Part shown: piece by piece, positions 18,368 through 25,620 of the stretch
Layout of the letters: the number at the start of each line of letters is the position of its first letter
How positions within the stretch are numbered: the first letter of the stretch is position 1
NCBI RefSeq assembly: GCF_001403615.1
Contig: NZ_LN879454.1
Span: 630,216 to 694,215, forward strand
From: Desnuesiella massiliensis
Lineage (GTDB): Bacteria; Bacillota; Clostridia; Clostridiales; Clostridiaceae
DNA: 64,000 nucleotides
Direction: 5' to 3'
The notes under the pieces: generated by a model
What the model saw: the letters and a program-made list of their open reading frames with translations, nothing else
The model's database searches: none
Told to the model about the DNA's origin: nothing
Program-made: the position numbers and the translations under genes

Positions 18368-19672
18368 ATGAAAAAAATATCTACTGCAACTGATACAAAA
18401 GACATTTCATTGACTATTTACAATGGAGGATTCGGCGCTGTCAAGGAAACACGTACCGTAAGCCTTACAGGGGCTGAGACTGAGCTTATTTTTGCTGATG
18501 TAGCACAGCAGATTGAAACGGATTCTCTCCTGGTGGAAGGTTTGAATATCTTGGAATTCAATTATGATTATGATTTAGTTGATAGGGATAAGCTCCTCAA
18601 AAAGTACATTGATAAGGAAGTTTATTTAAAAGATAGGAAAATCGGTGAAAAGAAAAGCTGTCGTCTTTTATCGGTTGAGGGAGCTGGAAGATGTGTATTA
18701 GAGGATAATGATACAAAGGAAATATATATCGATGCTCAGGCAGAAATTGTTCTCCCTTCCCTACCATCTGGACTTATTGTAAAGCCTGCTCTTGTATGGA
18801 AGATTGGGAAGTCGACATCTGAATATGTTAAGGTTTCCTATCTTAGCAAGGGCTTCAATTGGAATGCAAACTACGTCGTAGAGATTTTGGGAAAAACTTT
18901 AAACATTGCAGGATGGGCAGAAATTGAAAATCAAAGTGGTGCATCGTTTGAAAATGCCAAAATAAAACTTATTGCCGGAGATGTCAACAGAATTCGGGAC
19001 GATAGCTATGACATGGAAGAACGCATGTATATTTGTGAGTCCTCTGTTGCGCCTCAGGCTGAGGAAAAAGCTTTCTTTGATTATCACATGTACACATTAG
19101 TAAATCCAACAAATCTAAAAGATAATCAGACAAAGCAAATAAATATTTTAAATGGTCTAAATATACCCTATAAAAAGTATTACAAGCTCAACATGAGTGA
19201 AGAAAAGGCAAATGTAATTATTGAATTTACAAATAAGAAAGAGTGTGGCTTGGGTTGCGCCATGCCAAAGGGGAAAATCAAGCTGTATAAAACTGATGAA
19301 GCAGACAATTCTCTTGAGTTCATTGGTGAGGATAGTATAGGGCACACCCCAAAGGATGAAGATATTAAGCTCGCTATCGGCAATGCGTTTGACATTACCT
19401 TCGCTTTTACAGAAATTGACAGGAAGAAAATAAATGGATTTGAACATTACAAATATGAGTGCATTATTAAGAACCATAAAGAAGAAGCTGCGGAAGTACA
19501 TTTTGAACATTATGCCTGGGGTATATGGGAAATGGTTTATGCAACACATGAGTATTCAAAGAAAACATCGGGGCTTATTGAATTCTCTGTTAATGTACCG
19601 GCTGACAGTGAAGTAAAGGTAGAATTTGAATATAAAATCGACCGGCGTACAGAGGTTATTGTTAAAAAGTAA
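18368..19672 (+). CDS. DUF4139 domain protein
   Basis: A 434-residue protein from the ATG at 18368 (preceded by AAGGAAGG). The middle and C-terminal parts match the DUF4139 pattern: WNANYVVEI, IAGWAEIENQSG, FENAKIKLIAGDVNRI, and a beta-rich end with EVKVEFEYKIDRRTEVIV. There is no signal peptide and no membrane helix, so it is probably cytoplasmic. The biochemical role of the family is not settled. It is driven by a promoter with the shared box and is followed by an HD hydrolase gene 34 bases downstream, suggesting a two-gene unit. Confidence 0.75.
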   Translation: MKKISTATDTKDISLTIYNGGFGAVKETRTVSLTGAETELIFADVAQQIETDSLLVEGLNILEFNYDYDLVDRDKLLKKYIDKEVYLKDRKIGEKKSCRLLSVEGAGRCVLEDNDTKEIYIDAQAEIVLPSLPSGLIVKPALVWKIGKSTSEYVKVSYLSKGFNWNANYVVEILGKTLNIAGWAEIENQSGASFENAKIKLIAGDVNRIRDDSYDMEERMYICESSVAPQAEEKAFFDYHMYTLVNPTNLKDNQTKQINILNGLNIPYKKYYKLNMSEEKANVIIEFTNKKECGLGCAMPKGKIKLYKTDEADNSLEFIGEDSIGHTPKDEDIKLAIGNAFDITFAFTEIDRKKINGFEHYKYECIIKNHKEEAAEVHFEHYAWGIWEMVYATHEYSKKTSGLIEFSVNVPADSEVKVEFEYKIDRRTEVIVKK

Positions 19673-19706
19673 TACACTCGAAATTACATTGTGAGGACCG
19701 TTTGTT

Positions 19707-20282
19707 ATGAAAAAAAGTGTATCGGAAAGATATAAAGATTTAAAATCCATTGTTATAGAGCGAAAAGAACAATTTGATAGGGTAATAAACTTCATCGAGA
19801 AAGAAACCGCTTGGCTAACAGCACCTGCAAGCACGAAATACCATCTCTGCAAAGAGGGTGGTCTTTTAGAGCACTCGGTAAATGTTGCTGAAACTATGTT
19901 GAAGATCAAGTCTGCAATTGCACCGGAAATAAGTGATGAGAGCTGCGTCATAGTAGCATTGTTGCATGATTTAGGTAAAGTGGGTATGCCGGGAAATCCA
20001 CAGTATCTTATAAATGAACCTTCAGAAAAGCAGAAAAAGTACGGATACAAACCGGATTATCCATATCGTTTTAATTCTGAACTTACATATTTGAGTGTAC
20101 CGGTTAGGAGTATATATTTGGCGCTTCAGCACATCAACCTTACAGAGGAAGAAGTGCAGGCAATTGTCTATCACGATGGACAATATGTGGAGGATAACCG
20201 TTCCTGCGCTACCCATGAGGAACGGCTCACGCTGCTTTTGCAGTATGCCGATAGCTGGAGTGGGTTTGTAATTGAGAAATAA
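19707..20282 (+). CDS. HD-domain metal-dependent phosphohydrolase
   Basis: A 191-residue HD superfamily enzyme. Metal ligands are visible as LLEHSVNVAE (first His), ALLHDLGKVG (the HD pair, about residues 89-98), LALQHI and the later YHDGQY and YADSW. HD enzymes hydrolyse nucleotides or other phosphate esters. The specific substrate cannot be read. It follows the DUF4139 gene and is probably expressed from the same boxed promoter. Confidence 0.8.
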   Translation: MKKSVSERYKDLKSIVIERKEQFDRVINFIEKETAWLTAPASTKYHLCKEGGLLEHSVNVAETMLKIKSAIAPEISDESCVIVALLHDLGKVGMPGNPQYLINEPSEKQKKYGYKPDYPYRFNSELTYLSVPVRSIYLALQHINLTEEEVQAIVYHDGQYVEDNRSCATHEERLTLLLQYADSWSGFVIEK

Positions 20283-20371
20283 AAGACCAGCTAATAAAAG
20301 TCAAGAGTTTTTAAGAAAAAAATTTAAGAATTTTTGAAAACTCCTGACAGTGAAAAAAGAGGGTGATAATA

Positions 20372-20572
20372 ATGAAGTTCGGTATGAGAAAACCAAGTAT
20401 TAAAAAGAGTATTGCGGCAAGAACGAGTGTAAAAAGATATATACGCCACAGCTTAGGTGTGAAAGCTCCAAGAGGATGGGGTTGGATCACAAATCCTAAA
20501 AAAGCCTTGTATAACAAGGTCTACCGTAAAACCTCGTTTAGTATATTTGATATTTTTAAGTTTTTTAAATAA
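20372..20572 (+). CDS. Small basic protein, 66 residues, unknown
   Basis: Starts at ATG 20372 after AGAGGGTGAT. The 66 residues are very rich in Lys and Arg and contain KAPRGWGWITNPKKALYNKV, a motif I associate with short hypothetical proteins of Firmicutes and their mobile elements. It ends with a hydrophobic-basic tail (FSIFDIFKFFK). It may bind nucleic acid or membrane. No function can be assigned. Confidence 0.6.
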   Translation: MKFGMRKPSIKKSIAARTSVKRYIRHSLGVKAPRGWGWITNPKKALYNKVYRKTSFSIFDIFKFFK

Positions 20573-20642
20573 TAAAACCTATTTTGAGCTTTTTCTTTTG
20601 CATAACTGATAAGTAAATAAGTTATCCATTGGGGGTGATAAT

Positions 20643-21482
20643 TTGATACAAGCCGTACTTGAAGGCAAATCGTTAGGTTATGAGTATACGGAGGATATCC
20701 TTACTTCAACAGTCTTTGGCACTTTAAAATATCTAAGGCCAGACATGATATTGATTCCTTTTATTGAATCTGCGTTTTTATATAATGGGAAAAGAACAAC
20801 TCTATGGGAAAAATTAAATTCGGAAGGAATTGAGCTAAGATGTTACCAGGAAGTAGAGTATGTATTCTGGACTTGGAATCAGAATTATGGAGAGCCGGAT
20901 TTAATCCTCATATTTAGAGACCATGTACATGGTTTTGATGATTTGCTTCTTATTGTTGAAGCTAAATTCAAATCAGGGAAAAGTGGAACAGACGAAAATG
21001 ATCAATTAGTCCGCTATTTTGAAGCAATAAATAATGATATAGAGAATTTTACTGAATCATCTGTGTCAAGCTTCAAAGGCAGAAAGGGATATATTGTTTA
21101 TTTGACAGAAGCCGAAGCTTATTCGGATATAACGGCGACTACCAAAATAATACAAAGCAGATATATTGAAATAAAAGAAAATGTCTTTCATCTGAGATGG
21201 CATCAATTGTATAAAACGCTTGAAAAAATGTATCCATTCTATTCGTCATTTGAAAAGAATATCGTAGACGACTTGATGAAGTATATGGAAAAGCTCGGTT
21301 TGAGGGATTTTTCAGGAATATCTCTGCTGGATAAGTCGTTGAATTCGGCGTTTTCATTGCCGTACCCGATTTTCTATAATAATGGAAATAGTTCTGCTGA
21401 GAAGAAAACTTATTTTGACCAATTGAACAACTTAGACATTACAATAGAAAAAAATATCTTTTATAGGGGGAATCAGTTGTGA
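20643..21482 (+). CDS. Putative PD-(D/E)XK nuclease-like protein
   Basis: A 279-residue protein with a TTG start at 20643, right after GGGGGTGAT. Residues about 85-115 contain GEPDLILIF then LLLIVEAKFKSGKSG, the D...ExK core of PD-(D/E)XK nucleases, followed by the helical DQLVRYFEAINN. The C-terminal third shows no known motif. Its stop overlaps the GTG of the next gene, so at least two genes are coupled. Location in a defence island suggests a DNA-cutting defence protein. That role is inference. Confidence 0.6.
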   Translation: MIQAVLEGKSLGYEYTEDILTSTVFGTLKYLRPDMILIPFIESAFLYNGKRTTLWEKLNSEGIELRCYQEVEYVFWTWNQNYGEPDLILIFRDHVHGFDDLLLIVEAKFKSGKSGTDENDQLVRYFEAINNDIENFTESSVSSFKGRKGYIVYLTEAEAYSDITATTKIIQSRYIEIKENVFHLRWHQLYKTLEKMYPFYSSFEKNIVDDLMKYMEKLGLRDFSGISLLDKSLNSAFSLPYPIFYNNGNSSAEKKTYFDQLNNLDITIEKNIFYRGNQL

Positions 21483-22012
21483 GTGATATTCAAAAGGGTC
21501 ATCAAATAACATTAGCTTTTCAATATATTCAACAAGTATTTAAAGAATGCCAGAGGTTAATATTCAAGATTGATAACCAATTAGCTCCTGAGTGGGGGAA
21601 CTTATATGGCAATAGAATAACAAAGGATGTAAGCGCAAGCTTGCAGGAGGCTGACAGATGGATTGTTGAAGCAATTTTCCGTGTTTATCAAAATAATAAA
21701 GATAAACTGGTTAATAAATGCATTACAATCACATTTTGGGGAGACGATGTGGAACAACCAATTATTACTGCCGGAAAAATTGTATACTCCGATATAGATA
21801 AAAGGGATCATTGGGATTTATGGAATATCTGGTTTTATTGGTCTGATGCAAGTGAAGACAATAACTATGAATTAGATGGCAAAGTTAATAAATTCCGATC
21901 CGAGGAATGCAAATATATTGATGAAGCGTATGTTTTCAGTTTGCCACTTATTAGTATTACAGACGATGAAGCATTAATTGAAAAGATCATTAAACCGTTA
22001 AAAGAGCTTTAA
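21479..22012 (+). CDS. Unknown protein coupled to the nuclease-like gene
   Basis: This 177-residue protein starts with GTG at 21479, overlapping the previous stop codon by four bases (GTGA). It is not recognised. It is soluble and mixed alpha/beta, with aromatic stretches (HWDLWNIWFYWSDAS). Tight coupling suggests it works with the nuclease-like protein, as a partner subunit or an antidote. Confidence 0.6.
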   Translation: MSDIQKGHQITLAFQYIQQVFKECQRLIFKIDNQLAPEWGNLYGNRITKDVSASLQEADRWIVEAIFRVYQNNKDKLVNKCITITFWGDDVEQPIITAGKIVYSDIDKRDHWDLWNIWFYWSDASEDNNYELDGKVNKFRSEECKYIDEAYVFSLPLISITDDEALIEKIIKPLKEL

Positions 22013-22040
22013 AATTGTTATGGGAGAGGTGAAATATCAG

Positions 22041-22439
22041 ATGGAATTAACAGATAATATACGGGCTGTTCTTGAATTCTATTCTTCTCTCGGTAAGCAA
22101 CAAGCCTTCTGTGAATTAAAACACTACAATGGTAATACCGAGGAATACATTTTTTCCCGGTTGGAGAGAGCAGCCTTTGACCAGCGCGATGGGAACAATA
22201 TTGCTACCTTTTCAAGATATACCATATGGGCAGATGATGTAAGGTATCTTATAAAAAGTGCCATAGAATCGATTAATACTCAGGATAAAGAAAAAGCTGT
22301 TGAAGAACTTACACTTGCGTTGAATGCTATGGGTGCGTTTGTAGATATTCAGAATATGTTTGATGCTCAGCCCGGAAGAATGCAATTTGAAAAACCTGAA
22401 CAGATTTTAAAGGAGTATATCGAGTTTAAAAAATTATAG
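22041..22439 (+). CDS. Unknown protein, third gene of the nuclease-like cluster
   Basis: A 132-residue soluble helical protein, not recognised. The ATG at 22041 is preferred over that at 22020 because GGGAGAGGTG lies 9 bases before it. It follows the previous gene by 28 bases on the same strand. It contains YTIWADDVRYLIKSAIESI and a C-terminal LKEYIEFKKL. It may be part of the same unit as the nuclease-like gene. Confidence 0.55.
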   Translation: MELTDNIRAVLEFYSSLGKQQAFCELKHYNGNTEEYIFSRLERAAFDQRDGNNIATFSRYTIWADDVRYLIKSAIESINTQDKEKAVEELTLALNAMGAFVDIQNMFDAQPGRMQFEKPEQILKEYIEFKKL

Positions 22440-22490
22440 ATATAGTTTGCTGTTTTATCTATATCGAAAACATGAAATGGGGTGTACTAA

Positions 22491-23084
22491 ATGCTTGATA
22501 AAGCTATTCGTATTGCAGCTAAAGCTAATGAAGGACAGATGGACAAGGCTGGGCAGCCATATATACTACACCCGCTACGGGTCATGTTTATGCGAAGGGA
22601 TGAAACTGAAAGTATTTGTGCAGTGTTACATGATGTTATTGAGGATTCAGATATTACTATTGAATATTTGAGAAGAGAAGGTTTTTCGGAAGAAGTTTTG
22701 AGTGCATTAAATGCTCTGACAAAGCGCGAGAATGAAAACTATGATGATTTTATTGGCAGGGTTATTGAGAATAAAACAGCCTGTAAAGTAAAGTTGGCTG
22801 ATTTAAGTGACAATATGGATTTGTCCCGTATTTCAAACCCTATCCAAGAAGATTATCAAAGAGCAGAAAAATATCGTAAAGCATCAGAACGGATATTTGA
22901 AACTATGGATTTTGAGAATGACAATGAGTATAGAGTCTCTAAGGAGATTGAAATAAACGGTTGCGTTTTAGTTCCTCAAAGTTGTTCAGAGGATGATTTT
23001 CTACATAAGTTTATCGATTTCATTGAAAATAATTATTGGTCATTTGGCGGTGGAGTAAAAGAAATTGATGGAGCAGGTGACTAA
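22491..23084 (+). CDS. HD-domain (p)ppGpp hydrolase-like protein
   Basis: A 197-residue protein with the SpoT/Mesh1-type HD motif set: AAKANEGQMDKAGQPYILHP (about residues 9-28), AVLHDVIEDSD (about 45-55) and VKLADLSDNMDLSRI. No synthetase or TGS domain is present, so it should only hydrolyse, either (p)ppGpp or a related nucleotide. The C-terminal 60 residues are an extra domain. It lies 36 bases before the CD-NTase gene, so it may accompany the CBASS pair, but such stand-alone hydrolases also occur alone. Confidence 0.75.
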   Translation: MLDKAIRIAAKANEGQMDKAGQPYILHPLRVMFMRRDETESICAVLHDVIEDSDITIEYLRREGFSEEVLSALNALTKRENENYDDFIGRVIENKTACKVKLADLSDNMDLSRISNPIQEDYQRAEKYRKASERIFETMDFENDNEYRVSKEIEINGCVLVPQSCSEDDFLHKFIDFIENNYWSFGGGVKEIDGAGD

Positions 23085-23120
23085 ATGTTTGTATTGGGGG
23101 ATAAGGAGGTTTGAAAAAAT

Positions 23121-24122
23121 ATGGCAACAACAGTGATTCAGGCATTTAATGAATTTTTAAAAGATATTGTTAACTTGGATTCTGATATAAGTAAAACTGC
23201 AAGAAGCAGTAGAGATTGGCTATTGGGTCAAATTTCCAAATTTAATGAAAAGGACAATACCTTTCCTAAATTATACTCTGACATCAATATACATTTTGGT
23301 TCTTTCGCAAGAAAGACAAAAATTAGAGAGCTTGATGATATCGACTTAATGATTGGTTTAACAGGTCAGGGATCAACATATACCGAATATACGGATAAGA
23401 TTGAGATAAATGTAGCTGATGATGCCAAAGACTTATTAAATTTGTGTCATGACTACACAAATAAGTTAAATTCAAAAAAAGTTATTAACAAATTTGTATC
23501 TGCATGTTCCAATGTACCTCAATATAGTAATGCAGATATTAAAAGAAATCAGGAAGCAGCTACATTGCAGTTATCATCGTATACCTGGAATTTTGATATC
23601 GTGCCGTGCTTTATGACAACAACAAATATTTATGGTGTTAGTTATTATCTCATACCGGATGGGAATGGACATTGGAAGAAAACCGATCCCAGGATAGATA
23701 AGGAAAGAATATCAAGAATTAACCAAACTCATGATGGTAATGTATTGCAAGTGATTAGAGTTATGAAGTATTGGAATAGAAGACCCACTATGCCGACAAT
23801 GTCATCATATTTGTTAGAAACAATGATACTAAATTATTATGAAGCTAAAACGACAACTGCCAGTCAATATGTAGATATTGAATTGCCGGATGTTATTGCT
23901 TATATTCACAATAATATTATGTATGATGTAAACGATCCGAAAAATATTCAAGGCAATATCAATAAACTTACTTATGATGAAAAAACCAAAATTAAGAATA
24001 AAGCTTATTCTGACTATTATAAAGCCATGGAGGCCAGGCAATTAGAACAAGACAAAGATATGAAAGGCTCCATCAATAAATGGCGTGAAATTTTTGGGGA
24101 TTCTTTTCCTAAATATGAGTAG
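23121..24122 (+). CDS. CBASS CD-NTase (SMODS-type nucleotidyltransferase)
   Basis: A 333-residue nucleotidyltransferase. The core GSFARKTKIRELDDIDLM (about residues 60-77) gives the GS motif and the DxD-type metal site, and FDIVPCF (about 158) supplies the third acidic residue. The helical C-terminal part fits the OAS/cGAS-like SMODS family. In CBASS such enzymes make a cyclic nucleotide on phage infection, which activates the effector encoded next door. The S-4TM effector starts 10 bases downstream. Which nucleotide is made cannot be told from sequence. Confidence 0.82.
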   Translation: MATTVIQAFNEFLKDIVNLDSDISKTARSSRDWLLGQISKFNEKDNTFPKLYSDINIHFGSFARKTKIRELDDIDLMIGLTGQGSTYTEYTDKIEINVADDAKDLLNLCHDYTNKLNSKKVINKFVSACSNVPQYSNADIKRNQEAATLQLSSYTWNFDIVPCFMTTTNIYGVSYYLIPDGNGHWKKTDPRIDKERISRINQTHDGNVLQVIRVMKYWNRRPTMPTMSSYLLETMILNYYEAKTTTASQYVDIELPDVIAYIHNNIMYDVNDPKNIQGNINKLTYDEKTKIKNKAYSDYYKAMEARQLEQDKDMKGSINKWREIFGDSFPKYE

Positions 24123-24132
24123 GGGGTATTTT

Positions 24133-25044
24133 ATGAGCATTAATGAAAGGCAGAATAGTAAATTAAATTTAAAGAGACTGGCTGCTCAGAGACAACTATA
24201 TTCTGATGCCAAGAAAATGATGCACATTCAGTTTGCTATAAGTGGAATGGCTGTTATAGTCTTTGCAATAATTGGCAATATCATAAGCAAAGAATATGCG
24301 GTTTACATAACAGTTTTGTCGATTCTCTGTGTACTATTTGATGAGTTGTTCTTGACGAAAAGGATTGAAAATCTTAGACTCAATGCTGCAATTATTCAAG
24401 AAGATTTTGACTGTGACGTACTACAAATCCCCTTTAATTATATAAAAAATAGCCATGGAACTATGTTAGAAACTATACAAGAAAATAGTAAGAAGTATCT
24501 TTCAAAAAATAAAAACTTTGACTTGTTAGTAAATTGGTATCCTGGAATGGATATGGCAGATCTAAAATATGGCAGAATTATTTGCCAAAGCACTAATTGC
24601 TGGTGGAATCAAAAATTAAGAGAAAAATACTCTAATTTTCTAATTCTTAGCACAGCGACCATTTTTATCTTTTTGTTATTAATAGCATTATTTAATGGCA
24701 TCACGCTCAGTGGATTTATTATGTCTGTTATTTCACCAATTTTACCTGGAGGCGTTCTTGTTTATAAAATTGACCGTGATAATAAAAAAGCAATTCAAAA
24801 TTTGAATGATATGAAAAATAAACTTGATAGTATTATTGAAAGACTAAGAGCGAAAGAGTTGTATCCAGATGAAAAATTGCAAAATGATATTAGATGTTTA
24901 CAAGATATGATTTTTGAAAATCGATCAGCGAGTCCTCTGATACCGGATAGATTTTATTTCAGATATCGTGACCGATATGAAGATATAGCACAGACATCAA
25001 ATAAGGAGTTAGTAGAATTGATTAAAACTCAATACAATGAATAA
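24133..25044 (+). CDS. CBASS S-4TM pore-forming effector
   Basis: A 303-residue membrane protein starting at ATG 24133 after AGGGGGT. The N-terminal soluble stretch contains RLAAQRQLYSDAKKM. Two hydrophobic helix pairs follow (about residues 33-73 and 170-215), giving four membrane segments, then a helical tail ending with DRYEDIAQTSNKELV. This matches the S-4TM family of putative pore formers found beside CD-NTases. On binding the cyclic nucleotide it should permeabilise the membrane and kill the infected cell. No ubiquitin-like or HORMA genes accompany it, so this would be a minimal (type I) CBASS. Confidence 0.8.
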   Translation: MSINERQNSKLNLKRLAAQRQLYSDAKKMMHIQFAISGMAVIVFAIIGNIISKEYAVYITVLSILCVLFDELFLTKRIENLRLNAAIIQEDFDCDVLQIPFNYIKNSHGTMLETIQENSKKYLSKNKNFDLLVNWYPGMDMADLKYGRIICQSTNCWWNQKLREKYSNFLILSTATIFIFLLLIALFNGITLSGFIMSVISPILPGGVLVYKIDRDNKKAIQNLNDMKNKLDSIIERLRAKELYPDEKLQNDIRCLQDMIFENRSASPLIPDRFYFRYRDRYEDIAQTSNKELVELIKTQYNE

Positions 25045-25059
25045 TTTTTGATCCCGATG

Positions 25060-25469
25060 AGTACATTTATTTACCTTAATGGGAAGACTGGAATAATAAT
25101 GGCTTGCAGGTACTTTATGTACTACGGAATAACGGGGGATTCGTATGGTAAATTTAGAAGGAACGTAGTAGCGAGCCTTTAGGAACAGGAGTAGCTATAT
25201 CGTTTTATAAATGTATGTATAGATACAATATGTACGACAACTCCCGAAATATCAAGCCCTTTATAGGCAGGGGTAGAGCGATCGCGAGTAAAAGATAGGT
25301 AAACTTTCTGAAATTTGTATGTGCGCGGACGATACGAAATGAAGAAATATCCATGTTCGGTATTGGTTGCAGCAGACCCTTCGAAGGTTGAGATAGCGGT
25401 TTAATTATAAAAAGTATTTGCAAAATTGCATCGCCGGTTGAGGCTGAAAAAGCCATGGCCGGATTTTTT
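25060..25469 (+). ncRNA. Candidate large structured non-coding RNA
   Basis: About 400 bases after the CBASS effector have no convincing reading frame, are richer in G and C than the flanks, and end in a strong terminator. Local helices are visible. GGCTTGC (near 25098) can pair with GCGAGCC (near 25173). CTCCC...GGGGT enclose GCC CTTTATA GGC (about 25242-25277). CCT TCGA AGG is near 25378. The 5' end and promoter are not defined. It is not one of the riboswitches or large RNAs I can recognise. Decaying DNA with a terminator is the alternative. Confidence 0.45.
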
Positions 25470-25556
25470 ATTAATATGCACATTAACATTATTTAAATAT
25501 AAAATATGCAATTTTGCATAAAACATATTGACTAATGCAAATCTATTTGCTAAGAT
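25420..25556 (+). promoter_or_regulatory. Promoter with three GCAA...TTGC palindromes before the XRE-dynamin gene
   Basis: TTGACT (25528-25533) and TAAGAT (25551-25556) are spaced 17 bases apart. Palindromes: GCAAAATTGC (25420-25429), ATGCAATTTTGCAT (25506-25519) and GCAAATCTATTTGC (25537-25550), the last filling the spacer. The first two share a 2-base centre and the third has a 6-base centre. This is typical of an operator array bound by an XRE protein such as the one encoded next. Confidence 0.6.
25434..25469 (+). terminator. Rho-independent terminator of the candidate RNA
   Basis: CCGG (25434-25437) and GGCT (25442-25445) pair with AGCC (25451-25454) and CCGG (25459-25462), followed by TTTTTT (25464-25469). 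Confidence 0.8.
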
Positions 25557-25620
25557 ATGGAATGTAAATAAATTTATGGAGTAAAAAATGAATATTGTGC
25601 AGAAATTGAAGGAGGAAAAA

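Noticed and set aside
25060..25469. Retron-type RNA reading of the structured region
   Set aside because: No reverse transcriptase gene is adjacent. The only one in the window belongs to the group II intron 28 kb away.
25205..25489. Minus-strand open frame of 94 codons
   Set aside because: It crosses the structured region and its terminator, lacks a ribosome site and shows no protein-like pattern.
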